Below are positions 37,355-46,188 of a stretch of 64,000 nt of DNA, one piece after another. The translations under genes and the position numbers were made by a program. The stretch spans positions 1,054,357 through 1,118,356 of the forward strand of contig NZ_WTUW01000001.1 of the NCBI RefSeq assembly GCF_009882915.1, in the 5' to 3' direction. The notes below the pieces were generated by a model, which saw nothing but the letters and a program-made list of their open reading frames with translations, ran no database searches and was not told the origin of the DNA. This DNA is from Sneathiella litorea (GTDB lineage Bacteria; Pseudomonadota; Alphaproteobacteria; Sneathiellales; Sneathiellaceae). Every line of letters begins with the position of its first letter. The stretch's first letter is position 1.

Positions 37355-38657
37355 TCCGTTACTCGTCACACCGCTCCTGTTTGGTTCCATGTTGTTCTTG
37401 TTGGCAATTGGCGTTCCCATTGCGATTGCCCTGGGTGGCCTAAGTGTTGGCATGATCTATGTTTTCTGGAGTCCCATGGCTCTGAATATGATGCCTCTTA
37501 GAGCTTTCCAGAACACCTCTAGTTTTGAATATATTGCTATTCCCCTCTTTATCTTCATGGCGACCATGTTGCAGAAATCCCGAATTGCCGAGGATTTATA
37601 CGACACCATGCAGAAATTTTTTGGTGGTCTCAGAGGCGGCCTTGCAATCGGAACTATCATTATTTGCACCATCTTTGCCGCCATGGCAGGCATCAGTGGC
37701 GCGGCGACCATCTCCATGGGGGTTCTGGCAATTCCAGCTATGCTCAGCCGCGGTTATGGGAAAGACATGGCCTTGGGCTCTGTTGCGGCAGGTGGGTCAC
37801 TAGGTATTTTGATCCCGCCAAGTGTAACGATGATCGTATATGGCCTGGTAGCCAATACCTCCATTGGAAAGCTTTATGCTGGCGGTGTTTTGCCCGGTCT
37901 TCTGATTGCTCTGCTTTTCAGTATCTATCTGTTGATGCGTGGGCAGTTGCAGCCGGCTCTTGCGGGCGGCGTCAATATGCAGCGATACAGTTGGGGTGAA
38001 AAACTGGTGAGCCTTAAAGGGTTGTTGCTACCGCTTGCGCTTGTAGTCTCCGTGCTGGGTTCCATCCTGCTTGGCATTGCGAGTGTATCGGAGGCCGCAG
38101 CAATCGGCGCTGGTGGTGCAATTATTGCAGGCGCCCTGCGGCGGCAGCTCAATTGGAAGAATCTGCAGGAGGCAGCCTTTGAGACCTTGCAACTGAGCTG
38201 TATGATTTTTTGGATCATCATTGGCGCGTCAGCGCTCTCAACCTTTTATACCGCCATGGGAGCGGCGCGCTTGATCGAAGGGATTGTCCTTGGATTGGAG
38301 TTGAACAAATACGTTATTCTGATCGGAATGCAGGTGATATTGCTCGCTCTTGGAATGGTGCTGGATACGGTCGGCATTATCCTGATTACAGCTCCGATTT
38401 TTGTACCGATTATTTTAGCGCTAGGCTTTGACCCGGTTTGGTTTGGAATTCTTTATATCATTAATATGGAGATTGGTTTCCTGACGCCACCCTTTGGCTA
38501 TAATCTCTTTTATCTGAAGGGGGTTGCCCCACCCTCGGTGAGCATGGTGGACATATACAAGTCTGTCATTCCCTTTATTCTGCTGATGCTTCTGGCTGTT
38601 GGGATTTGTATTGTTTTCCCGGATATAATCCTATTCCTGCCAAACCTGATTTTCTAA
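37347..38657 (+). CDS. TRAP transporter large membrane subunit, DctM family
   Basis: The 436-residue, about 12-helix permease. The ATG of MPDPLLVTPLLFGSMLFLLAIGVPIAIAL follows a strong AAGGAGG; the frame is open 12 codons further upstream inside dctQ. Conserved DctM loops are visible: GGLRGGLAIGTIIICTIFAAMAGISGAATISMGVLAIP and GGSLGILIPPSVTMIVYGLVANTSIGKLYAGGVLPG. It couples sodium flow to uptake of the DctP ligand. It ends the TRAP operon, 50 bp before the end of the convergent IclR gene. Confidence 0.94.
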   Translation: MPDPLLVTPLLFGSMLFLLAIGVPIAIALGGLSVGMIYVFWSPMALNMMPLRAFQNTSSFEYIAIPLFIFMATMLQKSRIAEDLYDTMQKFFGGLRGGLAIGTIIICTIFAAMAGISGAATISMGVLAIPAMLSRGYGKDMALGSVAAGGSLGILIPPSVTMIVYGLVANTSIGKLYAGGVLPGLLIALLFSIYLLMRGQLQPALAGGVNMQRYSWGEKLVSLKGLLLPLALVVSVLGSILLGIASVSEAAAIGAGGAIIAGALRRQLNWKNLQEAAFETLQLSCMIFWIIIGASALSTFYTAMGAARLIEGIVLGLELNKYVILIGMQVILLALGMVLDTVGIILITAPIFVPIILALGFDPVWFGILYIINMEIGFLTPPFGYNLFYLKGVAPPSVSMVDIYKSVIPFILLMLLAVGICIVFPDIILFLPNLIF

Positions 38658-38707
38658 GGCCTAGTTGACCCTCCAGAAATGACGAAGCTACCAGTTACCG
38701 GTGGGCT

Positions 38708-39475
38708 TCAGGAAGGCTTTTGGTTGAGTATACTTGCGAACTGATCTGCGGCAGCCTTGATTTCTTTAATCCAGTAGTTTTCCGGATATTTGGATATACG
38801 GTTTCTTGGGCCGGTTACGCCAACAGCATAAAGGACGCCAGTATTTTCGAACAACACTGGACAAGCATAAGCCATAACGGATTCATCAATTTCTCTGTCG
38901 CAAACTGCGTAACCGTTCTTTTTCACGTCCTCCCATTCCTTGCGGACATCTGAAATTTTAGTTTTTGTAAAGGGGGTCAGGGCCTCCAATGGAGTGACGA
39001 GCAAACGGGCGATAGTTTCCTCATCCTGATAGGCAAGGATCGCTTTAGCAGAAGCCGCAGCATGAAATGGAAGTTCAGATCCAGGTAAAACATGAAGACG
39101 ATGACCCTGGTCAGGCGCGCTTCTTGCGACCGATCGGACTTGGTTGTGGTAAAGCCGGACAATATAACTGGTTTCCTGAATGCGGTCCGATAGGTCGTCA
39201 CAAACAAGTTGGGCATAGTTTGCAACAGTGTTCTTATCCATGCCTAACTGTAATAGACGCCACATCCGCTCGCCAATCCGGAAGGTTTTCTGGCGTTTGT
39301 CCTGAGCAGATAGGGCCTTTGCTTCTATCAGGCTTTTAGTGAGTCGGTGGACGGTCGGTTTTGGAAAGCCGGTGAGGTTAACAATCTCCGTAAGGCTGAG
39401 CCCATCATGAGATGCAGCCACTACTTCCATAACCTTTAGATAACGCTCCAGCGGACCGGTTTTTTCCTCACTCAC
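38708..39475 (-). CDS. IclR family transcriptional regulator
   Basis: The 255-residue protein has an N-terminal winged helix-turn-helix (ERYLKVMEVVAASHDGLSLTEIVNLTGFPKPTVHRLTKSL, about residues 9-48). The IclR effector-binding domain follows, with the usual SELPFHAAASAKAILAY segment (about 129-145). It lies between the TRAP operon and the divergent hydantoinase-type operon, and both of those carry a shared motif just before their first ATG. It probably controls uptake and breakdown of the same compound, as repressor or activator. Confidence 0.92.
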   Translation of the reverse strand: MSEEKTGPLERYLKVMEVVAASHDGLSLTEIVNLTGFPKPTVHRLTKSLIEAKALSAQDKRQKTFRIGERMWRLLQLGMDKNTVANYAQLVCDDLSDRIQETSYIVRLYHNQVRSVARSAPDQGHRLHVLPGSELPFHAAASAKAILAYQDEETIARLLVTPLEALTPFTKTKISDVRKEWEDVKKNGYAVCDREIDESVMAYACPVLFENTGVLYAVGVTGPRNRISKYPENYWIKEIKAAADQFASILNQKPS

Positions 39476-39603
39476 TGTTTGATCTTCTTTCTATTCTATT
39501 TTGTCTTGGTCATTTTTCTAACCTGCCCTTCCACTAGGCGCAAGAAAACAGTGAATTGGCCATTGACAACTACCACGATGGCTTAATAGTATCATAAAAT
39601 AAA

Positions 39604-39625
39604 ACAAAGTTTCAATAATCGAAAT
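39604..39625 (+). promoter_or_regulatory. Candidate IclR operator upstream of the hydantoinase-type operon
   Basis: The block begins ACAAAGTTTCAATAATCG and ends GAAAT, ending 15 bp before the hyuA-like ATG. TTTC-N7-GAAA is an inverted repeat. It is nearly the same as the block before the TRAP operon. The position near the transcription start would suit repression. Confidence 0.5.
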
Positions 39626-39640
39626 TACGGAACTCATAAT

Positions 39641-41701
39641 ATGCAGAAGGTCAAGACAACATCATCAATTAATGTAGGGGTGGATGTTGGGGGAACATTT
39701 ACAGATTTCCTAATGGTGAATACCGAAACAGGTGAATTTCGCACTGCCAAGGTCCCGACGACAGTAGATGACAGGGCGCGAGGTTTTCTTCTCGGTATTG
39801 AGGAACTTGACGTCGGAGCTGAGGCCATTGACTGGTTGGTCCACGGTACGACGGCGGGCACCAATGCGGTGTTGGAGCGAAAAGGGGCTCACACAGCACT
39901 TATTACCACAGCAGGATTTCGGGATACTTTGGAGTTGGGGCGTAGAACCCGCCCTTATGCCTATGGTCTATCTGGAAGTTTCGAGGCTTTGATTGAGCGA
40001 AATGACCGCTATGAAGTATCTGAACGTTTGGATGCAAAGGGTCGGGTTCTGATCGAATTGGATGAAGATGAGGTCCGCCGGACAGTTCAACAGATTATCA
40101 AAAGTGGTGCTGAGTCCGTCGTTATTCACTTTCTCCATTCTTATATCAATCCAGTTCATGAGCAGCGATGTGCAAAAATTGTTCGTGAAATGTGGCCTAA
40201 CAAAAACGTTGTTGCCGGATCTGAGATTGTTCGTGAAATGCGGGAATTTGAGCGAGGTACGACTGCGGCCATTCACGCTGCTATTCAGCCGATTGTTTCC
40301 CGATATATTGAACGGGTTCAGTCCGCGCTTGAAGAAGAGGGTTTCAGGAACGAACTTCTGGTTATGCAGGCGAATGGAGGCATGATGGCCTCTTCCCTTG
40401 TAGGAGAGCATGCGGTCCAAACGGTCATGTCCGGTCCTGCCGCCGGCGTTCTGGCCGCGGCAGAAATAGCTAAGGCATCGGGTTTCTCGAACGTTATTAC
40501 TGGCGATATGGGCGGAACCAGTTATGACGTCGCCCTCATTGTTGAAGGTGAGCCCGTTATTGCCGCCGAAAAGGATCTTGCCTACGGTATACCGATTCGT
40601 ATTCCCATGATTGATATTCATACCATCGGCGCCGGTGGTGGAAGTATTGCCCACCTTGATAAAGCCGGTATGCTCCGTGTTGGACCAGAAAGCGCTGGCT
40701 CGTATCCCGGCCCGATCGGATATGGTCGTGGTGGAGAGTTGCCGACAATCACAGATGCGAATTTTCTGCTCGGGCGGATCAATGCTGAACAGGTCACCGG
40801 TTCAGACAATAAAGCTCCACTGGAGAAGATTGAAACAGCTATGCAGGAGCAACTGGGCGCAGATCTTGGCATGAGCGCAGAACAGGTCGCGGCCGCAATT
40901 ATAGAGGTCGCGGTTAATGAACTGGCCGGTGCAATTCGCCTTATTTCTGTTGAAAAGGGAAATGATCCTCGTGATTTTGCATTGATGCCTTTTGGGGGGG
41001 CGGGTCCTTTGCATGCCGTGGCAATTGCACGGGAACTTGGTATTCCTCAAGTGGTCGTGCCCCGCTTTCCAGGGCTGACATCTGCGTTGGGCTGTGTTTT
41101 GGCTGATGTGCGCCATGACTTTGTTCAGACAATCAATAAGCCGTTCATTGAGCTGGAAGCAGAAGAAGTCAACAAGCTGATGCAGGAACAGGCTCGGGCC
41201 GGCCGGGAATTACTGGCGCGGGAAAATGTCGCGACAGAGGCTACTGAAGTTCGTCATGAGGTGGATCTACTATATCGCGGTCAATCGCATGTTCTTCGTA
41301 TTCCAATCAAGGCAGATCATTTCGATAGCCAGAATGTTCTGTCTGACCTTACTGATGCTTATCTTGACCGGTTCAATCTTTCGCTACCCGAAATGGTACC
41401 GGTTTTGGTGAATGTCCGTACAACTGTTATTGGAGTTCGCGAGCCTATTGACATGTCTCTTTTCAAGCCAGGGGCGGATACGTCATTGGAAATGGCGAAA
41501 GTTGGTACCCGTCGGGCATATTTCAATGGAAGTTGGTATGACGCCGATATCTATAATCGGGAATTTTTACCAGTGGGCGCTGAGCTTTCCGGTCCCGCCA
41601 TCATTGAACAGTATGATTCCACATTTGTAATTGACCCAGAGGCTACCGCCAAGGTGGATGATATTGGCAATATCGTCGTGGATGTGGCGCCATATCAGTA
41701 A
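39641..41701 (+). CDS. Hydantoinase/oxoprolinase family protein, HyuA-type
   Basis: The 686-residue protein has the HyuA actin-like ATPase fold. Visible are the phosphate-1 loop VGVDVGGTFTDFLMVN, HGTTAGTNAVLERKGAHTALITTAGFRDTLELGR, GDMGGTSYDVALI (phosphate-2) and HTIGAGGGSIAHLD. The family includes ATP-dependent hydantoinases, 5-oxoprolinase and the acetone/acetophenone carboxylase subunits, so the reaction is either ATP-driven ring opening or carboxylation of a ketone. HyuB follows after 38 bp. The downstream CoA-transferase and aminotransferases fit a route through a beta-keto acid. The exact substrate is not known. Confidence 0.9.
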   Translation: MQKVKTTSSINVGVDVGGTFTDFLMVNTETGEFRTAKVPTTVDDRARGFLLGIEELDVGAEAIDWLVHGTTAGTNAVLERKGAHTALITTAGFRDTLELGRRTRPYAYGLSGSFEALIERNDRYEVSERLDAKGRVLIELDEDEVRRTVQQIIKSGAESVVIHFLHSYINPVHEQRCAKIVREMWPNKNVVAGSEIVREMREFERGTTAAIHAAIQPIVSRYIERVQSALEEEGFRNELLVMQANGGMMASSLVGEHAVQTVMSGPAAGVLAAAEIAKASGFSNVITGDMGGTSYDVALIVEGEPVIAAEKDLAYGIPIRIPMIDIHTIGAGGGSIAHLDKAGMLRVGPESAGSYPGPIGYGRGGELPTITDANFLLGRINAEQVTGSDNKAPLEKIETAMQEQLGADLGMSAEQVAAAIIEVAVNELAGAIRLISVEKGNDPRDFALMPFGGAGPLHAVAIARELGIPQVVVPRFPGLTSALGCVLADVRHDFVQTINKPFIELEAEEVNKLMQEQARAGRELLARENVATEATEVRHEVDLLYRGQSHVLRIPIKADHFDSQNVLSDLTDAYLDRFNLSLPEMVPVLVNVRTTVIGVREPIDMSLFKPGADTSLEMAKVGTRRAYFNGSWYDADIYNREFLPVGAELSGPAIIEQYDSTFVIDPEATAKVDDIGNIVVDVAPYQ

Positions 41702-41739
41702 TCAGGGAATTAGCAAGACAAGACATCAGGAAATTGAAT

Positions 41740-43401
41740 ATGACTAGCGCAATGACAACAAAGAACAAAAAGGACGGGATCGATCCCGTTACCCTAACGG
41801 TAATTGAAAAGGGTTTGCAGCAGGTCTGTAGCGAGATGGATCTGGTACATGAGAAAACTTCCTTCTCTCCTGTGATCTCGGAATCTTTTGATCGCTCAAA
41901 CGGAATTTATGGACTGGGAAATGGTCGGGTGATTTCGCAAGGAGTAATGGGTCTGCCAATCTTTATCGGCGTCATGCAGGAAACGACCCGCTCAGTTATC
42001 GACTATCGGGACGACTTGGAAGATGGCGATGTTATCTTGGTCAATGATCCCTATTTGGGGGGCACCCATCTGATGGATGTGAAGATGGTTAAACCCTTCT
42101 ATTACAAGGGTAAGATCTGGTGCTATCTGTCTAATACCGGTCATTGGCCCGACACAGGAGGAATGGTGCCCGGAGGTTTTAATAGTACGGCTACCGAAAT
42201 TCATCAGGAGGGGCTGCGTATTCCGCCGGTAAAACTAATGAGGCAAGGAACAATGGACCAGGATGTCGTCCGGATAGTTCTGGCCAATATTCGGGTATCG
42301 GAGGAACGTATTGGGGATATAAAGGCCCAGATCGCGGCCCTAGACGCCGGAGCGCGGCGTTTGACTGGCCTAATTGACCGTTATGGTCAGGAGACGGTAG
42401 AGAGCGCCATCGCCGAACTGGAAGATCGGTCCGAGCAAATGATGCGCGCCCATATCGACACAATTCCTGATGGGACGTATTGCGGTACGGCCTATATGGA
42501 TAGTGATGGGGTGGTAAACGAACCGCTGGAAATTAATGTGGAAATTGCGGTTAACGGGTCTGATATTGCATTTGATTTGTCAAAATCCAGTCCACCCTGC
42601 ATGGGTCCCATGAATTCAGTATGGGCAACGACCCTTTCTTCCATCTATGTGGCGATCAAGCATATTTTTCCCGACGTCCCCGTCAATGCGGGCTGTTTCC
42701 GTCCTATTAAGGTGGAAGAGCCTAAAGGCACTTTTATTTATGCAGAATATCCACGGCCGGTCGCGGGATGTGCGGCAGAGGTCTCCCAGCGGATAATGGA
42801 AGCTGTTTTTCTAGCCCTTGCCGATGCGATCCCGGGCAAGCTGTTCGCAGCGCCTGCCGGTACGTCAGGTAACATCAGTCTGGGTGGTTTTGATCCAGAG
42901 GATGAGCGCAATTATATCATGTATTATTTCTCCGGCGGTGGGTATGGCGGTTGGTGGAGTGGCGATGGTATCACTAATGGCTGTTCTACGATCGGTATTT
43001 CAAAGAGCCAGCCTGTTGAGGTGCTGGAGCAACGCTACCCTGTAATATTTGATCACTACAGCATTCGTGAGCATTCGGGCGGGGCCGGGAAATATCGGGG
43101 TGGATTTGGTGTGAGTTACAAGGTTCGTATGCTCCGGGGGAGTGGTACGGCTTCTTTCTTGATGGAGCATGGAAAATTTGGCCCTCCCGGTATTCTTGGT
43201 GGTGAGGAAGGCGCATGCAACGAGATCAGGGTATGCCGTAATGGGCAAATTATCGAACCAGAGCATGTGTCAAAAGGTGAAGGATTTACTCTTGGGCCCG
43301 GCGACTGGGTTGAGGTTCTTACCCCTGGCGGCGGCGGATACGGATTGCCGGAAGCGCGCTCGGAAGAATTAACCAAGCGGGATGAGAAACGCGGTTACTG
43401 A
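41740..43401 (+). CDS. Hydantoinase B/oxoprolinase family protein, HyuB-type
   Basis: The 553-residue partner of the HyuA-type protein. The family core is seen in DPVTLTVIEKGLQQVCSEMDL at the start, VILVNDPYLGGTHLMDVKMVKPFYYKGK (about 100-127), DLSKSSPPCMGPMNSVWATTLSSIYVAIKH and the C-terminal GGAGKYRGGFGVSYKVRML and GGGGYGLP. These proteins pair with HyuA to split ATP-activated amide or carboxyl intermediates. The ATG after CAGGAAATTGAAT is used; an in-frame TTG is two codons upstream. The length is near that of hydantoin-type HyuB and shorter than acetone carboxylase alpha. Confidence 0.9.
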   Translation: MTSAMTTKNKKDGIDPVTLTVIEKGLQQVCSEMDLVHEKTSFSPVISESFDRSNGIYGLGNGRVISQGVMGLPIFIGVMQETTRSVIDYRDDLEDGDVILVNDPYLGGTHLMDVKMVKPFYYKGKIWCYLSNTGHWPDTGGMVPGGFNSTATEIHQEGLRIPPVKLMRQGTMDQDVVRIVLANIRVSEERIGDIKAQIAALDAGARRLTGLIDRYGQETVESAIAELEDRSEQMMRAHIDTIPDGTYCGTAYMDSDGVVNEPLEINVEIAVNGSDIAFDLSKSSPPCMGPMNSVWATTLSSIYVAIKHIFPDVPVNAGCFRPIKVEEPKGTFIYAEYPRPVAGCAAEVSQRIMEAVFLALADAIPGKLFAAPAGTSGNISLGGFDPEDERNYIMYYFSGGGYGGWWSGDGITNGCSTIGISKSQPVEVLEQRYPVIFDHYSIREHSGGAGKYRGGFGVSYKVRMLRGSGTASFLMEHGKFGPPGILGGEEGACNEIRVCRNGQIIEPEHVSKGEGFTLGPGDWVEVLTPGGGGYGLPEARSEELTKRDEKRGY

Positions 43402-43415
43402 ATAGGGAGATATTC

Positions 43416-44756
43416 ATGAGCAATGTTATTCATCGCAAACTTCTGGAAACACCGCCCCGTATCGTTGCGGCAGATGGACTATGGGTCACAGATGCAGACG
43501 GAAAGCGATATCTGGATGCAGTTTCAGGGGGTGTGGCTGTTTCCTGCATAGGACACCGTAATGAGCGGGTGAAAGAAGCCATTGACGCACAGATTGAAGC
43601 GGTTTCGTATGTGCATTCCTCCTTTTTTACTTCGGATCCGGCAGAACAACTTGCCCACCAACTCATTAAAGCAGCGCCTGATGGGCTTTCAAAGGTGCTG
43701 TTCTGCTCTGGTGGCTCTGAAGCGGTTGAAGCCGCTCTCAAGTTAGTACGCCAGACCTGGGTGGAACGGGGGGAGCCAAACCGTCGCCACGTAATCTCCC
43801 GAAGGCAGAGCTATCATGGCGCAACCCTTGGGGCACTATCTGTCGGCGGAAATCTCGCTCGCAGTGAAATTTACAAGCCGATGCTGTTTGAAGGACACTG
43901 GATCGATCCTTGTTACGCCTATCGTGAGAAATCAGATCAGGAAGATCTTGAAGCGTATGGATTGCGGTCCGCGAACCTGCTTGAAGAGGCTATCTTAAGG
44001 CTGGGTGCGGATAATGTTGCAGCCTTCATCATGGAGCCCGTGGTGGGGGCGACATTGGGCTGCGCGCCATCTGCGCCAGGTTATCTTAAGCGTGTCAGGG
44101 AAATCTGTGACACATATGGAGTCCTGCTTATTTTTGATGAAATTATGTGTGGCATGGGCCGGACCGGAACCACTTTTTCATGCGCAGAAGAGGGGGTTGT
44201 TCCAGATTTCCTGACAGTTGCCAAGGGACTCGGCGGTGGTTTCCAGCCTATTGGGGCGGTTCTTGTAGGAGATGGTCCCGTAAATGATCTTTACCAGGGG
44301 TCAGGCGCTTTGAAGCATGGCTTTACATATATGGCACACCCCGTCGCATGCGCGGCGGCATCAGCTGTGCAGACAGTGATTGAAGAAGAAAATCTGTTGG
44401 AGAATGTCGCCACTCGGAGTGAGCAGTTTTTCTCTTGTTTGCAAACACGGTTTAAAGATCACCCTAATATTGGCGATATTCGCGGCCGAGGACTTTTCGT
44501 TGGGGTGGAGTTGGTTAAGGACAGGGTTAGCAAGGAGCCTTTCGATCAGGATGTTCAACTCCACGCTGTGATTAAGAAGCTTGCGTTGGAGGAAGGATTG
44601 ATGACATATCCCGGAAGCGGTACTGTTGATGGCCTTCGTGGGGACCATGTTGTTTTCGCTCCCGCGTTCACAGTATCTGAAGCCGAGATTAAGGAAATAA
44701 TAGACCGGTTTGAAGTGGCGCTGGACCGGGCGCTGGTATCTATACCGCAGATTTAA
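43416..44756 (+). CDS. Class III pyridoxal-phosphate aminotransferase
   Basis: The 446-residue fold-type I aminotransferase. The cofactor-binding Lys270 lies in TVAKGLGGGFQPIGAV, and the cofactor aspartate in LLIFDEIMCGMGRTG. The SGGSEAVEAALKLVRQ and SYHGATLGAL segments hold the phosphate group. Relatives act on omega- or beta-amino groups (BioA-, gabT- and beta-alanine:pyruvate-type enzymes). It follows HyuB after 14 bp in the same transcript and probably moves an amino group from or to a catabolic intermediate. Its amino donor is unknown. Confidence 0.9.
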   Translation: MSNVIHRKLLETPPRIVAADGLWVTDADGKRYLDAVSGGVAVSCIGHRNERVKEAIDAQIEAVSYVHSSFFTSDPAEQLAHQLIKAAPDGLSKVLFCSGGSEAVEAALKLVRQTWVERGEPNRRHVISRRQSYHGATLGALSVGGNLARSEIYKPMLFEGHWIDPCYAYREKSDQEDLEAYGLRSANLLEEAILRLGADNVAAFIMEPVVGATLGCAPSAPGYLKRVREICDTYGVLLIFDEIMCGMGRTGTTFSCAEEGVVPDFLTVAKGLGGGFQPIGAVLVGDGPVNDLYQGSGALKHGFTYMAHPVACAAASAVQTVIEEENLLENVATRSEQFFSCLQTRFKDHPNIGDIRGRGLFVGVELVKDRVSKEPFDQDVQLHAVIKKLALEEGLMTYPGSGTVDGLRGDHVVFAPAFTVSEAEIKEIIDRFEVALDRALVSIPQI

Positions 44757-44766
44757 GGAAACAAGT

Positions 44767-45477
44767 ATGATCGATAAAATATGCCCGTCGGTTGAGGTAG
44801 CCATTGCCGGGATTAAAGAGGGAGCTACGATTATGGTCGGGGGGTTTGGGGAAGCAGGAAGCCCCATAGAACTTATCCATGCCCTCATCGATAAAGGTGT
44901 CGGAGATCTCACCATTATAAACAATAACGCCGGAAACGGCGCAGTCGGTCTCGCCGCGCTTATAGGAGCCGGTCAGGTGCGCAAAATAGTATGTAGTTAT
45001 CCTCGTTCTTCCAATTCCAAGATTTTTTCGGAGTTGTATCGACGCGGGGAGATCGAACTTGAGTTGGTGCCGCAAGGCACTTTAGCGGAGCGGATACGCG
45101 CTGGTGGTGCCGGTATTCCAGCGTTTTATACGCCAACCAGTTTGGGAACACCTCTTGCTGAGGGTAAAGAGGTTCGTGAGATTAAAGGGCGCAACTATGT
45201 GCTGGAGTATAATTTGACGGCAGATATTGCCCTTATCCGGGCTGAAAAGGCAGATACTCTCGGCAATCTTACCTATAACAAGGCTGCTCGGAATTTTGGA
45301 CCTATTATGGCTATGGCCGCAACTACGACAATCGTTCAGGCCAGAGAGGTCGTCCAAGCTGGTGAAATTAACCCTGAAGTCGTTGTGACGCCCGGCCTTT
45401 TCGTTGACCAGATAATTGAAATCACCAATCCTGCTATTGAATCTCAGTTGATTAATGAGGGAGTATCCTACCCATGA
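44767..45477 (+). CDS. 3-oxoacid CoA-transferase, subunit A
   Basis: The 236-residue subunit has the CoA-transferase signature GGFGEAGSPIELIHAL (about 22-37) and later GIPAFYTPTSLGTPLAEGKE, as in PcaI, ScoA and AtoD. With subunit B it moves CoA from a donor such as succinyl-CoA to a 3-oxo acid. The ATG of MIDKICPSVEVAIAGIK is used rather than the longer frame inside the preceding gene. Its stop overlaps the subunit B start (ATGA). Confidence 0.9.
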   Translation: MIDKICPSVEVAIAGIKEGATIMVGGFGEAGSPIELIHALIDKGVGDLTIINNNAGNGAVGLAALIGAGQVRKIVCSYPRSSNSKIFSELYRRGEIELELVPQGTLAERIRAGGAGIPAFYTPTSLGTPLAEGKEVREIKGRNYVLEYNLTADIALIRAEKADTLGNLTYNKAARNFGPIMAMAATTTIVQAREVVQAGEINPEVVVTPGLFVDQIIEITNPAIESQLINEGVSYP

Positions 45478-46166
45478 GTGAGTCTTCAGGAAAGACTGGA
45501 TTGAGCAGGCCTCAGGTGGCCTGGCGCGCGGCTCAGGACTTGGTGGATGGATCTGTGGTTAACCTTGGGATTGGCATTCCGGAGATGGTTGCCGACTTTG
45601 TTCCCGATGACCGGCAGATCATCTATCACACAGAGAATGGTGTTCTTGGGTTTGGTCCGCGTCCGGCGCCGGAGGATGAGGATCCGGACTTGATAAATGC
45701 GGGCAAGAAGCCGGTGTCCCTGCTCCCCGGTGCCTCTTTCTTTCATCATGCGGATAGCTTTGCCATGATCCGAGGCGGGCATCTGGATTACTGTATTCTT
45801 GGGGCCATGCAGGTTTCTGAGGACGGCAATCTTGCAAACTGGTCAACGGGAGCGCCTGACGCTATCCCTGCAGTTGGTGGGGCCATGGATCTTGTGGCCG
45901 GTGTTCCCAATGTTTTTATTATTACCGATCATGTCACCCGTAAGGGGCAACCTAAATTGATGAAGGCTTGTACCTACCCCCTCACGGCGGTCGGGGTCGT
46001 GAAACGGGTGTTTACTGATTATGGCGTTTTCGATGTAACGGAAAAAGGTTTTCGCATCACTGAAATTGCTCCGGGGCTGACCGTTAGTGAGGTTGAGGCC
46101 AAAACGGATGCACCGCTGGAAATATCTGATCATCTGAAACTGATTGAAACACCGTCTAATATATAA
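45474..46166 (+). CDS. 3-oxoacid CoA-transferase, subunit B
   Basis: The 230-residue catalytic subunit. Glu54 in YHTENGVLGFGP is the residue that forms the glutamyl-CoA thioester. Early VNLGIGIPEMVADFV and later FIITDHVTRKGQPKLMKACTYPLTAVGVVKRVFTDYGVFDV are also standard (PcaJ/ScoB). It completes the heteromer with subunit A. In this operon it is well placed to activate a beta-keto acid, made by the neighbouring aminotransferase or carboxylase-like proteins, so that a thiolase could cleave it. Confidence 0.92.
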   Translation: MSESSGKTGLSRPQVAWRAAQDLVDGSVVNLGIGIPEMVADFVPDDRQIIYHTENGVLGFGPRPAPEDEDPDLINAGKKPVSLLPGASFFHHADSFAMIRGGHLDYCILGAMQVSEDGNLANWSTGAPDAIPAVGGAMDLVAGVPNVFIITDHVTRKGQPKLMKACTYPLTAVGVVKRVFTDYGVFDVTEKGFRITEIAPGLTVSEVEAKTDAPLEISDHLKLIETPSNI

Positions 46167-46188
46167 CCGACACAACGGGAACATAAAG

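Noticed and set aside
39968-40654. 228-codon open frame opposite to the HyuA-type gene
   Set aside because: It is antisense to a clear gene, with low-complexity Asn-rich product and no Shine-Dalgarno.
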